DNA of 64,000 nucleotides from an uncultured Clostridia bacterium (GCA_944391625.1 CALXUG010000007.1:1-64000), one strand, 5' to 3'. Counted from the stretch's first letter, positions 45,196 through 52,622 are shown. Numbers and translations are program-made. Notes: generated from the sequence alone by a model not told the origin.

Positions 45196-45549
45196 TTGGA
45201 TTGGAAAATGGAAAAAGATACGCTGACCATATATCCGCAGGGAGATTTGGACATGGTAACCGCTAAAAAAGTGAAAGACAGCCTGGATGCCATTTTATAT
45301 AATCGCAGCGGTCTTAAAAATCTGATTATTAATTTGGGGGATATCAGTTTTATTGACAGTTCCGGATTGGGCATGCTCATTGGCTGTTATAAGGTTATGC
45401 ATGGACGGCAGGGAAAAATGATGCTTTGCGATGCCAATGATACTGTGTACCGATTGCTGGAATTATCAGGTATGAAGAAGCTGATGCCGGTGATGCGGCT
45501 GGAGTCTCAGAGAACTGCGAGGGGTGAAGGATATGGTAAAAGACAATAG
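45196..45549 (+). CDS. spoIIAA: Anti-sigma F factor antagonist
   Basis: A 117-residue STAS-domain protein, exactly the length of B. subtilis SpoIIAA. The motif FIDSSGLGMLIG contains the serine phosphorylated by SpoIIAB. Unphosphorylated SpoIIAA releases sigma-F in the forespore. The TTG at 45196 is chosen: AAGGAAG lies 8-10 bp upstream, and the longer frame from 45058 would add an atypical N-terminal tail. Overlaps spoIIAB by 17 bp. Confidence 0.92.
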   Translation: MDWKMEKDTLTIYPQGDLDMVTAKKVKDSLDAILYNRSGLKNLIINLGDISFIDSSGLGMLIGCYKVMHGRQGKMMLCDANDTVYRLLELSGMKKLMPVMRLESQRTARGEGYGKRQ

Positions 45550-45982
45550 TGTGACATTAAAGGTAAAAAGCATTGGGGAAAATGTTTCTTTGGTGCGGAT
45601 GGTGGTCAGTGGTTTCTTGTTTCCCTATGATCTTACCTTTGAGGCATTGGATGAGATTAAGATTGCTTTGTCAGAAGCGGTATCCAACTGCATCATTCAT
45701 GGCTATGAAAATGCTGAAGATCAGGAAGTTACTGTCAAGATGGAGGTGAAAGAGCATCAGCTGACCATACAGGTGATAGATACCGGAATTGGGATTGCGG
45801 ATATTGAGCAGGCTATGGAACCAGCTTTTTCCACCAGAGAGGAGCATATGGGGCTGGGGTTTGTGTTTATGCAGACGTTCATGGACCGCATAGAGGTGTA
45901 TTCTCAGCCTGGGCAGGGGACAACGGTTTTGCTGCATAAAACATTGCCTGCCGGAGAACAAAAAATTGATGAAGTGGGGTAA
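45533..45982 (+). CDS. spoIIAB: Anti-sigma F factor, serine kinase
   Basis: A 149-residue GHKL-type kinase: N box ALSEAVSNCIIHGY, G1 box DTGIGI, G2 box HMGLGFVFM. It binds and holds sigma-F and phosphorylates SpoIIAA. The ATG at 45533 has GGGG 9 bp upstream; a GTG at 45524 is too near this site. Translationally coupled to spoIIAA; sigF follows 9 bp later. Confidence 0.95.
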   Translation: MVKDNSVTLKVKSIGENVSLVRMVVSGFLFPYDLTFEALDEIKIALSEAVSNCIIHGYENAEDQEVTVKMEVKEHQLTIQVIDTGIGIADIEQAMEPAFSTREEHMGLGFVFMQTFMDRIEVYSQPGQGTTVLLHKTLPAGEQKIDEVG

Positions 45983-45991
45983 GGTGGTTTT

Positions 45992-46759
45992 ATGGCAGGT
46001 AGATTAAATGAAATGAATTTACCTCGTTTTCCATTATTACCAAACAACGAAGTACAAGCTCTATTAGTGCAGGCAAAAGCTGGAGATGAGGCAGCGAGAG
46101 AGCGTATCATCAACTGTAATTTACGGTTGGTATTTAATTTGATTCAGCGATTTTCTAACAGAGGCTACGACATGGAGGATTTGTTTCAGATTGGCACCAT
46201 TGGACTAATCAAAGCAATCGACAAATTTGACCTGTCTTATCAGGTGCGTTTTTCTACCTATGCGGTGCCGATGGTGATTGGTGAAATCCGCCGATTTTTG
46301 CGGGATGACGGCCCTATGAAGATCAGCCGCTCTTTAAAGGAAACCGGCATTCGCATCCGGTATACTCAAGAGCAGCTAACCAAAGAATTGGGACGGGAGC
46401 CAAAGCTGTCAGAAGTAGCAGAAAAATTGGAATTGACACTGGAACAGCTGACAGAGGCCATGGAAGCTACCCAATACCTGACATCCATTCATGAAGAATT
46501 GTATCAGGATGATGGAGATGCCATTTATGTGATTGATCAGTTGGCGGATCGGCAGGAAGATAATCAATTTTTAGATCATATGGCGCTGGAAGAAGTGATG
46601 GGCCGTTTGCCGGACAGAGAAAAAAATATTTTGTATCTGCGGTTTTATCGCGACCAAACACAGACAGAAGTAGCCCAAAAAATAGGTATCTCGCAGGTGC
46701 AGGTGTCCCGTTTGGAGCGCAGTGCGCTGAAAAAAGTGCGGGAAATGTTGTCTGGGTGA
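45992..46759 (+). CDS. sigF: RNA polymerase sigma-F factor
   Basis: A 255-residue sporulation sigma factor. Region 2 has DMEDLFQIGTIGLIKAIDKFD and FSTYAVPMVIGEIRRFLRDDG; region 4 has the QTEVAQKIGISQVQVSRLER helix-turn-helix. Directs forespore-specific transcription once released by the SpoIIA switch. Third gene of spoIIAA-spoIIAB-sigF. Confidence 0.96.
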   Translation: MAGRLNEMNLPRFPLLPNNEVQALLVQAKAGDEAARERIINCNLRLVFNLIQRFSNRGYDMEDLFQIGTIGLIKAIDKFDLSYQVRFSTYAVPMVIGEIRRFLRDDGPMKISRSLKETGIRIRYTQEQLTKELGREPKLSEVAEKLELTLEQLTEAMEATQYLTSIHEELYQDDGDAIYVIDQLADRQEDNQFLDHMALEEVMGRLPDREKNILYLRFYRDQTQTEVAQKIGISQVQVSRLERSALKKVREMLSG

Positions 46760-46814
46760 TAGAAAAGGATTATCAGAGTGGTCGGCTATCCTTATGCGCA
46801 TAAATTAGGGAGAT

Positions 46815-46937
46815 GTTTTGTTGCCGTTGTCGACATTGAAGCGGACAGTTTGACCAGCTGTTCCAACCGTGGCGGACGTAGTCCGACTAAGGGGAACAGT
46901 GGTAAAACTGTCCACTGAAGGAGGGCAGGCAACAAAC
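46815..46937. repeat. Long-hairpin repeat related to the 141-bp family
   Basis: GTTTTGTTGCC (46815-46825) pairs with GGCAACAAAC (46928-46937); inner stems GGACAGTTT-ACCA/TGGT-AAACTGTCC, CTGTTCC/GGAACAG and GGAC-gta-GTCC complete a long hairpin. Its apex, GTGGCGGACGTAGTCC, differs by only a few bases from the apex of copies 1 and 2 (minus-strand reading), although the arms are unrelated. It lies 34 bp from a parS-type site. Confidence 0.7.
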
Positions 46938-46970
46938 AATCTCCCGATGATGGAGCATTACAATCAAAAT

Positions 46971-46986
46971 TGTTTCACGTGAAACA
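46971..46986. promoter_or_regulatory. parS-type ParB-binding site
   Basis: TGTTTCACGTGAAACA, identical to the site at 20419 and to the Bacillota parS consensus. Intergenic, downstream of sigF. Confidence 0.9.
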
Positions 46987-46998
46987 ATAAATAAAAAA

Positions 46999-47035
46999 AT
47001 TATACCGTTGGTCATTTTGACTGACGGTATTTTTA
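46999..47035 (+). terminator. Terminator-like hairpin
   Basis: ATACCGTTGGTCA pairs with TGA-CGGTAT and is followed by TTTTTAT. May end the spoIIA transcript. Confidence 0.6.
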
Positions 47036-47054
47036 TACGATGAAAATACAAAAG

Positions 47055-47099
47055 AAAAACTCTATGCGAAAGATTTGGTGGTCGCATAGAGTTTTTTGT
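47055..47099. terminator. Bidirectional terminator
   Basis: AAAAACTCTATGCGA pairs with TCGCATAGAGTTTTTT. It lies just beyond the stop of the minus-strand MerR gene. Confidence 0.85.
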
Positions 47100-47110
47100 T
47101 TGGAAACGGT

Positions 47111-47509
47111 TTATTTTTTTGGTTGTATTAAATTGCTCACATACGGTCTTTTCCCGGAAAGAACTTCATCATAAAAGTTTTGCTTCCAATCAATGTAGGC
47201 AACGCTATCCTCTAATTCTTTGATGGAAGCCCGCAATGCTTCCTGTTTCTCTGCCAGCATTTCTTTTCGTGGAATAATGGTGGATTCGCCCTGCATGCAC
47301 AATGCGAGATATTCTTTCATCTCTTGAATACTCAAGCCGCACTTTTTTAGACAAGTAAGATCTTTAATCCACTTCACATCTTTTTCGTCAAAAATCCGGC
47401 GATTGTTTCCATCTCGTTTGACATTAGGGACTAGCCCTTCATTACAATAAAATTTTAAGGTTTGGTAGGTCATATTCAACTCTCGGCAAACCTGCATCAT
47501 CGTATACAT
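47111..47509 (-). CDS. MerR family transcriptional regulator
   Basis: A 132-residue MerR-type regulator: N-terminal winged helix (residues 1-70) with YQTLKFYCNEGLVPNVKRDGN and RRIFDEKDVKWI, then a coiled-coil dimerisation helix (about 80-115). No metal-binding cysteine loop is present, which places it nearer to the aldehyde/redox-responsive AdhR-YyaN group than to metal sensors (inference). Transcribed away from the alcohol dehydrogenase unit; its probable operator is 47571-47585. Confidence 0.88.
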   Translation of the reverse strand: MYTMMQVCRELNMTYQTLKFYCNEGLVPNVKRDGNNRRIFDEKDVKWIKDLTCLKKCGLSIQEMKEYLALCMQGESTIIPRKEMLAEKQEALRASIKELEDSVAYIDWKQNFYDEVLSGKRPYVSNLIQPKK

Positions 47510-47565
47510 ACTGAAACTCCTCCTGCATTGTTCACGAAAAATTCAAAAATATGTTCAAAAAACTC

Positions 47566-47596
47566 TTGACCGATAGTAACTACCGTAAATTATAAT
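47566..47596 (+). promoter_or_regulatory. MerR-type promoter with 19-bp spacer and operator
   Basis: TTGACC (47566-47571), a 19-bp spacer, TATAAT (47591-47596). Inside the spacer is the dyad CGATAGT-A-ACTACCG (47571-47585), matching in 6 of 7 pairs. An over-long spacer holding a dyad is the hallmark of promoters that MerR proteins untwist. It would drive the unit starting at 47677/47923. Confidence 0.75.
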
Positions 47597-47676
47597 CGGT
47601 TGTACCAAGCGGTTGAAACAATCGCATTATAGCATGAAAATAATAAAATTGCAAATATTCAAGGAGGAGATTACCA

Positions 47677-47906
47677 ATGAAAGTATTACTTGTAAACGGC
47701 AGTTTCATGCCTATCGTTTTGCAACCTATTGGAATCAGGTTTACGGTGCGCAGCCGGAACAGATTTCAGAGGACAGGGAGGGGCTTATGACGATGTATAG
47801 CATCGGAAAAAACATGGCATGGGTGATGAACTGTCTGGAGCTTGGAAAAGAACACGGACTGATCTATCCAGAAAACGAAAAAGTTTTAACAAATTTTATA
47901 AAATAA
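47677..47906 (+). pseudogene. Flavodoxin/NADPH-dependent FMN reductase remnant
   Basis: Starts like a family member (ribosome binding site AGGAGG, then MKVLLVNGS), but about 47700 the match jumps by a frame change to the family's C-terminal end: ATYWNQVYGAQPEQISEDRE and then MAWVMNCLELGKEHGLIYPE. Roughly 120-130 central residues are deleted. Intact relatives are at 55285 and 57380. The reading frame from the ATG stops after about 37 codons. It sits first in the MerR-controlled unit. Confidence 0.8.
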
Positions 47907-47922
47907 GTGATTGGAGGCTGCA

Positions 47923-49068
47923 ATGAACAAATTTACGTATTCATATCCTACAAAAGTATATTTCGGTCAGAAGGTCGTAAAGAAAGCGTTTGACGAAGAA
48001 CTGCCGAAGGTGGGTAAAACCATTATGCTGGCTTACGGTGGTGGTTCTATTAAGAAAAACGGCATTTATGATGAGCTGATAACCCTGCTGAAAAAGGCAG
48101 GAAAAGAAATTGTGGAGTTTTATGGTATTATGCCGAATCCGACTTATGCCAAAGTACAGGAAGGCGCTGCTCTTGTAAGAGAGCGGCAAGTAGAGTTTAT
48201 TTTAGCGGTTGGCGGCGGCAGTGTTATTGACTGCTGTAAGGTGATTTCGGCACAGGCTGTTTTGGATGAAGATATTTGGGAACTGGAATATAACAAAGGT
48301 AGATTTCCCACTTCCGGGATTCCAGTCGGCGCAGTGGTGACAGCTTCCGGTACCGGAGCTGAAATGAACAACGGCGCGGTCATCACTCACGAAGATAAAC
48401 TGTGGAAAGGTGGTATCTTTGGAACACCGGCTTCCTTTGCTGTTCTTGATCCAGATTATACAATGTCGGTGCCGCCCATGCAGGTGCTTTCCGGTACGTT
48501 TGACACTTTGAGCCACGCCATGGAAACCTATCTTGGCGATTCCGATGCGGACAATGTATCAGACGATGTTGCACTGGCTGTCATGCGAAACACTGTGGTT
48601 AATATGCGCCGTCTGCTTGCAGACATCAATGACATTCAAGCGAGAAGCAACCTAATGTGGGATTCCGCCATGGCTGAAAACGGAATTCTGAAAGCCGGAC
48701 GATTGACCGATTTTCAGGTGCATCAGATTGAACACCAGCTTGGAGCTTACACCGACTGTAACCATGGTCAGGGACTTGCTGTCATTCAACCGATATACTA
48801 TCGGCATATTCTGGAAGCTGCCAGAGAAAAATTTACTCGGTTTGCAAAGGTGGTCTTTGGGGCAGATACGGCGGAGGCCGGTTTGGATGAATTGGAAAAA
48901 CTGATTAGAGATTGTGGTCTTCCCACGAAAATGGGTGAATTAAAATCCATTGTAGAAATTACTCCAGAATTGCTGCGTCAAGTAGCAGATACTTGCAACA
49001 TTATTAAGTCCGGTCCTCGTGAACTTACCCGAAATGAGATTTATGATATTCTCAATGAGGCGTGTTAA
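47923..49068 (+). CDS. Iron-containing alcohol dehydrogenase
   Basis: A 381-residue group-III (BdhA/YqhD-like) alcohol dehydrogenase. GGGSVIDCCKVI binds NADP; metal-site motifs GTFDTLSHAMETY (Asp, His) and HQIEHQLGAYTDCNHGQGLA (His residues) are intact. It likely reduces aldehydes with NADPH and detoxifies or ferments them. GGAGG lies 8 bp before the ATG at 47923. Downstream of the MerR-type promoter, which fits aldehyde-responsive control (inference). Confidence 0.93.
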   Translation: MNKFTYSYPTKVYFGQKVVKKAFDEELPKVGKTIMLAYGGGSIKKNGIYDELITLLKKAGKEIVEFYGIMPNPTYAKVQEGAALVRERQVEFILAVGGGSVIDCCKVISAQAVLDEDIWELEYNKGRFPTSGIPVGAVVTASGTGAEMNNGAVITHEDKLWKGGIFGTPASFAVLDPDYTMSVPPMQVLSGTFDTLSHAMETYLGDSDADNVSDDVALAVMRNTVVNMRRLLADINDIQARSNLMWDSAMAENGILKAGRLTDFQVHQIEHQLGAYTDCNHGQGLAVIQPIYYRHILEAAREKFTRFAKVVFGADTAEAGLDELEKLIRDCGLPTKMGELKSIVEITPELLRQVADTCNIIKSGPRELTRNEIYDILNEAC

Positions 49069-49113
49069 TCTTTTTTAGTGGAAAACTAGAATATGGAAAG
49101 TGAGGAAATCAAT

Positions 49114-49791
49114 ATGCTCAAAAAAATTCTTGGTTTGCTGATGGCCGCAACTATGATTTTTGCTCTTGCAGCTTGCGGTCAGACGCCCGCACAAAACAGT
49201 GACAATTCGGCTTCTTCTGACTCTGTTGTCAGCAGTAAAACTTCCCAAACACAATCATCTGAGGCTAAAACGTCCGCTTCTATTGGGGAAGCTCAAACAG
49301 AATCAACAGACAACAAAACACTGGTGGCTTATTTCTCCTGGTCGGGGAACACAGAAGAAATGGCGTCATATATTGCTGAACAGACAGGCGGCGATTTGTT
49401 GGAAATAGAACCGAAGGCAGCTTATCCTGCTGATTACAATGAAACGGGCGATATTGCAAAGGTTGAGCGTGACGAAAATGCCCGACCGGAAATTGCAAAT
49501 CTCCCTGCTTCTATTGATGCATATGATACCATTCTGGTGGGTTACCCCATTTGGTGGCATACAGCGCCTATGATTATTGGCACATTTTTGGAGAGTTATG
49601 ACTTGAGCGGCAAAGAGGTTTATCCGTTTACCCAGTCGGCTTCCATGGATACGGAGCAGTTTAACCAGTCTATTGAATTTGTCCGTGAAGTTTCGGAGGG
49701 GGCGACGGTTCATAATGGATTGTTTGCAAGGCCGTCTGATACCGGTGCTATTGACGACTATTTAGAAGAGGTATTAGGCAATAACAAGTGA
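49114..49791 (+). CDS. Flavodoxin lipoprotein
   Basis: A 225-residue predicted lipoprotein. Signal ends at ALAAC (Cys21); a Ser/Thr-rich linker follows to about residue 65; then a flavodoxin_4-type domain with FMN phosphate loop SWSGNT and the YPIWWHTAP aromatic loop. It would carry electrons on the outer face of the membrane. The ATG at 49114 follows GAGGAAA by 8 bp. The DNA of the flavodoxin domain (49321-49762) recurs almost unchanged in the next gene. Confidence 0.85.
   Translation: MLKKILGLLMAATMIFALAACGQTPAQNSDNSASSDSVVSSKTSQTQSSEAKTSASIGEAQTESTDNKTLVAYFSWSGNTEEMASYIAEQTGGDLLEIEPKAAYPADYNETGDIAKVERDENARPEIANLPASIDAYDTILVGYPIWWHTAPMIIGTFLESYDLSGKEVYPFTQSASMDTEQFNQSIEFVREVSEGATVHNGLFARPSDTGAIDDYLEEVLGNNK
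49321..49762 (+). repeat. Flavodoxin-domain duplication, copy 1
   Basis: About 442 bp repeated at 50482-50923, offset exactly 1161 bp (a multiple of three). I count about two differing bases (a silent C/T near the left edge and a G/A near the right end). This implies recent duplication or gene conversion. Confidence 0.92.
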
Positions 49792-49821
49792 TAGATTGAT
49801 TTTAGAAAGGGGTCGGTTTTC

Positions 49822-50949
49822 ATGAAGAAATTTAGAACAATTTTTTCGGTGATTTTTAGCATGGTGATGGTTCTGACTTGTGCCATGCCCGCTATGGCGG
49901 CAGAAATTTTTTCGGATGTGTCTGCAGATGCGTATTATGCCGAAGCTGTAACATATGCTTCGGAAAATGGTTTGATTTCTGGAACGGAGCAAGGAGTATT
50001 TTCTCCTGATATTCCCTTAAGTCGAGGAATGTTAGTGACCATATTATGGCGAAATGAGGGACAACCGCAAGCTGCTCCATCTATTTTTACGGATGTACCG
50101 TCGGATTCTTATTATGCAGCTGCTATTGATTGGGCAGCAGAAAATGGGATTGTTGCTGGTTATGGAGAAAATCGTTTTGGTCCGAATGATCCGATAGAGC
50201 GTCAGCAACTTGCCGTTATATTATACCGATATGCGGCATATCAGGGCAATGATGTGACTGTGGCAGGCAATACATCATTTATAGATTCCGCTGAAATTGC
50301 AGCTTATGCCGAAACTGCGGTAACATGGGCGCAAAAAAATGGTATTATAGCTGGAAAAAGTGGAAATGTTTTTGACCCAACCGGACAAACAACCCGTGCA
50401 GAGGCCGTTACCATACTGTACCGTTATATCACAAAAAATGCACAGGAAAATCCTAATATTCCTGAAGTTGATAAAGATACGCTGGTGGTTTATTTCTCCT
50501 GGTCGGGGAACACAGAAGAAATGGCGTCATATATTGCTGAACAGACAGGCGGCGATTTGTTGGAAATAGAACCGAAGGCAGCTTATCCTGCTGATTACAA
50601 TGAAACGGGCGATATTGCAAAGGTTGAGCGTGACGAAAATGCCCGACCGGAAATTGCAAATCTCCCTGCTTCTATTGATGCATATGATACCATTCTGGTG
50701 GGTTACCCCATTTGGTGGCATACAGCGCCTATGATTATTGGCACATTTTTGGAGAGTTATGACTTGAGCGGCAAAGAGGTTTATCCGTTTACCCAGTCGG
50801 CTTCCATGGATACGGAGCAGTTTAACCAGTCTATTGAATTTGTCCGTGAAGTTTCGGAGGGGGCGACGGTTCATAATGGATTATTTGCAAGGCCGTCTGA
50901 TACCGGTGCTATTGACGACTATCTTTCTGAAAATGGGCTTATAAAATAA
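49822..50949 (+). CDS. SLH-domain protein fused to flavodoxin
   Basis: A 375-residue exported protein. Signal peptide about 1-27 (cleavage in the MAA region). Three S-layer homology domains at about 28-82, 88-142 and 150-207 (each with F-x-D-V/S...YY/YA and a closing R-x-x-x-V-x-I-L-Y/W-R). A flavodoxin_4 domain fills 217-375 with SWSGNT. SLH domains bind pyruvylated wall polymers or, in Negativicutes, tether to peptidoglycan, so this is a wall-anchored flavodoxin. Its flavodoxin half is a near-exact DNA copy of the preceding gene. AAAGGGG site. Confidence 0.9.
   Translation: MKKFRTIFSVIFSMVMVLTCAMPAMAAEIFSDVSADAYYAEAVTYASENGLISGTEQGVFSPDIPLSRGMLVTILWRNEGQPQAAPSIFTDVPSDSYYAAAIDWAAENGIVAGYGENRFGPNDPIERQQLAVILYRYAAYQGNDVTVAGNTSFIDSAEIAAYAETAVTWAQKNGIIAGKSGNVFDPTGQTTRAEAVTILYRYITKNAQENPNIPEVDKDTLVVYFSWSGNTEEMASYIAEQTGGDLLEIEPKAAYPADYNETGDIAKVERDENARPEIANLPASIDAYDTILVGYPIWWHTAPMIIGTFLESYDLSGKEVYPFTQSASMDTEQFNQSIEFVREVSEGATVHNGLFARPSDTGAIDDYLSENGLIK
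50482..50923 (+). repeat. Flavodoxin-domain duplication, copy 2
   Basis: Second copy of 49321-49762, here fused in frame behind three SLH domains. The two genes diverge again at their last codons (EEVLGNNK against SENGLIK). Confidence 0.92.
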
Positions 50950-50965
50950 AAAACAGGAGAATGAT

Positions 50966-51718
50966 ATGATGAAAAAACAAACAAAAAAATGGGTTTCACT
51001 GTTCACCATATGTGTCCTCGGCATTGCTGCTGTTTTCTCTCTGACTGCTTGTTCAGGACAAACACCTTCATCATCCAGAGGCGATGTTACAACATCTTCG
51101 ACAGATACCGGAAGTTCTACGAATGAGAGTAAGCCCACAGACAACGCCGGTTCTACTGGCGATACAGCCGATTTAACAAACGAGGATAGCAATACACTTG
51201 TTGTTTATTTTTCTGTTCCCGATGACCGTGACAACAGCTATGTGGAAGTGGATGGTGAGCATCTCGGCAATACACAATATATGGCGCAGGTTATTCAGCA
51301 AAATACAGGCGCAGATATGTTCCGCATTGAACCTGCTACTCCCTATCCTACCGATCACGAAGAGCTTTTGGAAGCAGCACAGGATGAGATTCGTACAAAC
51401 GCACGTCCTGAAATTAACGATACAATCCAGAATTTTGATTCTTATGATGTAGTGTTTGTGGGTTATCCCAACTGGAATGCCGATATGCCGTACATTCTGT
51501 ATTCGTTTTTTGAAAGCTATGATTTTTCCGGAAAAACCATCGTTCCGTTTATGACCCATGGCGGCAGTGGTTTTTCGGGAACACCGGGAACAATTGCTGA
51601 GTTGGAACCTGATGCGGCAATGCTGGATGGAAAAGCCATTTCAAGAAGCAGTATCGAGGATGCAGAACAGGAAATTATCGATTGGATTGACGAGATTGGA
51701 CTGCTGAAGACGAACTGA
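50966..51718 (+). CDS. Flavodoxin lipoprotein
   Basis: A 250-residue predicted lipoprotein. Lipobox SLTAC with Cys29, a Ser/Thr-rich linker to about 75, then a flavodoxin_4 domain that begins TLVVYFSVPDDRD. It carries an insertion in the FMN phosphate loop where neighbours have SWSGNT, so FMN binding may differ. YPNWNADMPYI is the aromatic loop. 17 bp after the SLH-flavodoxin gene and 10 bp before the DUF4405 gene, clearly one operon. Confidence 0.85.
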   Translation: MMKKQTKKWVSLFTICVLGIAAVFSLTACSGQTPSSSRGDVTTSSTDTGSSTNESKPTDNAGSTGDTADLTNEDSNTLVVYFSVPDDRDNSYVEVDGEHLGNTQYMAQVIQQNTGADMFRIEPATPYPTDHEELLEAAQDEIRTNARPEINDTIQNFDSYDVVFVGYPNWNADMPYILYSFFESYDFSGKTIVPFMTHGGSGFSGTPGTIAELEPDAAMLDGKAISRSSIEDAEQEIIDWIDEIGLLKTN

Positions 51719-51728
51719 GGTGAGCAGC

Positions 51729-52424
51729 ATGAAACCAACGGCAATTATGAAACTATGCGTTGATGTGATGATGTACCTTCTGTTTCTGCTGCTTATGGGA
51801 CAATATCTTTTGCGGGATGCGCCTCACGAATGGCTGGGGCTTACTGCCGGAATGTTTTTCGTTTTGCACAATGTGCTTAACTACAAATGGTATAAGGCTA
51901 TGTTCAGAGGCAGATACAATGCAATGCGTATTGTGCAGACGGCGGTGAATATTCTTCTTTTGCTTGCTGTATTGGGATGTGTACTCAGCGGAATTTTTGC
52001 TTCGCAGTATATCTTCTCTGTCGGAAACGGCAGCACCATAGAGCTTGGCAGATTTCTGCATCTTGTAACAACAGCGTGGGCGTTTATCCTTATGTCGATA
52101 CATTTGGGACTGCACTGGACAAAATTGATAGGGCTGGCCAAAAAAGTCCCCATGAACCCTAGAGTTAAAACGGCTCTGTGCCCATTTTTTCAGATACTCG
52201 TGCTTGCGATATGCATATATGGTGTGTATTTGTTTATAGACAGGCGGTTTTGGGAGGAACTGTTTCATCTGATTGACTATCAGAAGGAATATGATGAATC
52301 CAAAACATTCTTGGTGTATCTTATGGAGTCCGTCATTATGTCATCCCTGTTTGTTGCCGTAACGTATTATGCTAAAAAACTTGCTTTATATAAAAAGCAA
52401 GTACACAGAAAGGAGGCACCATGA
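51729..52424 (+). CDS. DUF4405 membrane protein, predicted diheme cytochrome b
   Basis: A 231-residue membrane protein with about six predicted spans; the N-terminal four match DUF4405 (HEWLGL, HNVLNYKWYK, then RFLHLVTTAWAFILMSIHLGLHW in part). His33 and His47, and His111 and His125, are each separated by 13 residues, the spacing of the paired heme ligands in cytochrome b. A bis-heme b four-helix core is therefore predicted. It would pass electrons from the cytosol or quinone pool to the surface flavodoxins encoded upstream (inference). GAGG lies 9 bp before the ATG. Confidence 0.75.
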   Translation: MKPTAIMKLCVDVMMYLLFLLLMGQYLLRDAPHEWLGLTAGMFFVLHNVLNYKWYKAMFRGRYNAMRIVQTAVNILLLLAVLGCVLSGIFASQYIFSVGNGSTIELGRFLHLVTTAWAFILMSIHLGLHWTKLIGLAKKVPMNPRVKTALCPFFQILVLAICIYGVYLFIDRRFWEELFHLIDYQKEYDESKTFLVYLMESVIMSSLFVAVTYYAKKLALYKKQVHRKEAP

Positions 52425-52537
52425 ATCGACCTTATATTGTTTGCCATATCTTAAGTGCTTTGGAGGGAAAAATTACCGGAGCGTTTATGGGAACGCCGGC
52501 AGCACAGGCGGTTAGCGGCGAGTATGCTCGCATCTAA
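52421..52537 (+). pseudogene. RibD C-terminal/dihydrofolate-reductase-like N-terminal fragment
   Basis: A 38-codon frame that overlaps the DUF4405 gene by ATGA and reads MNRPYIVCHILSALEGKITG, the typical start of RibD-C/DHFR-like reductases, then GAFMGTPAAQ, then stops. The rest of the roughly 230-residue family length is missing. Its stop lies 24 bp before the 61-bp direct repeat at 52562, suggesting that the truncation happened at that boundary. AGGAGG site retained. Confidence 0.72.
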
Positions 52538-52561
52538 GATAAAATAGGATAAAAAATCTGC

Positions 52562-52622
52562 AGAAAGCATTTATATTTGTTTTGTGTTGGCAATCCGCTG
52601 CTTTATTTTAACTGTTGGTTAA
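52562..52622 (+). repeat. 61-bp direct repeat, left copy
   Basis: Identical over 61 bp to 59574-59634. Begins AGAAAGCATTTATATTTG and ends ACTGTTGGTTAA. The two copies enclose about 7 kb from the LysR gene to the flavodoxin/aldo-keto-reductase fusion. Confidence 0.93.

Noticed and set aside
49321-50923. Flavodoxin duplication as a possible assembly artefact
   Set aside because: The copies differ at a few bases and are embedded in different, intact reading frames, which fits a real duplication better; still worth a read-level check.
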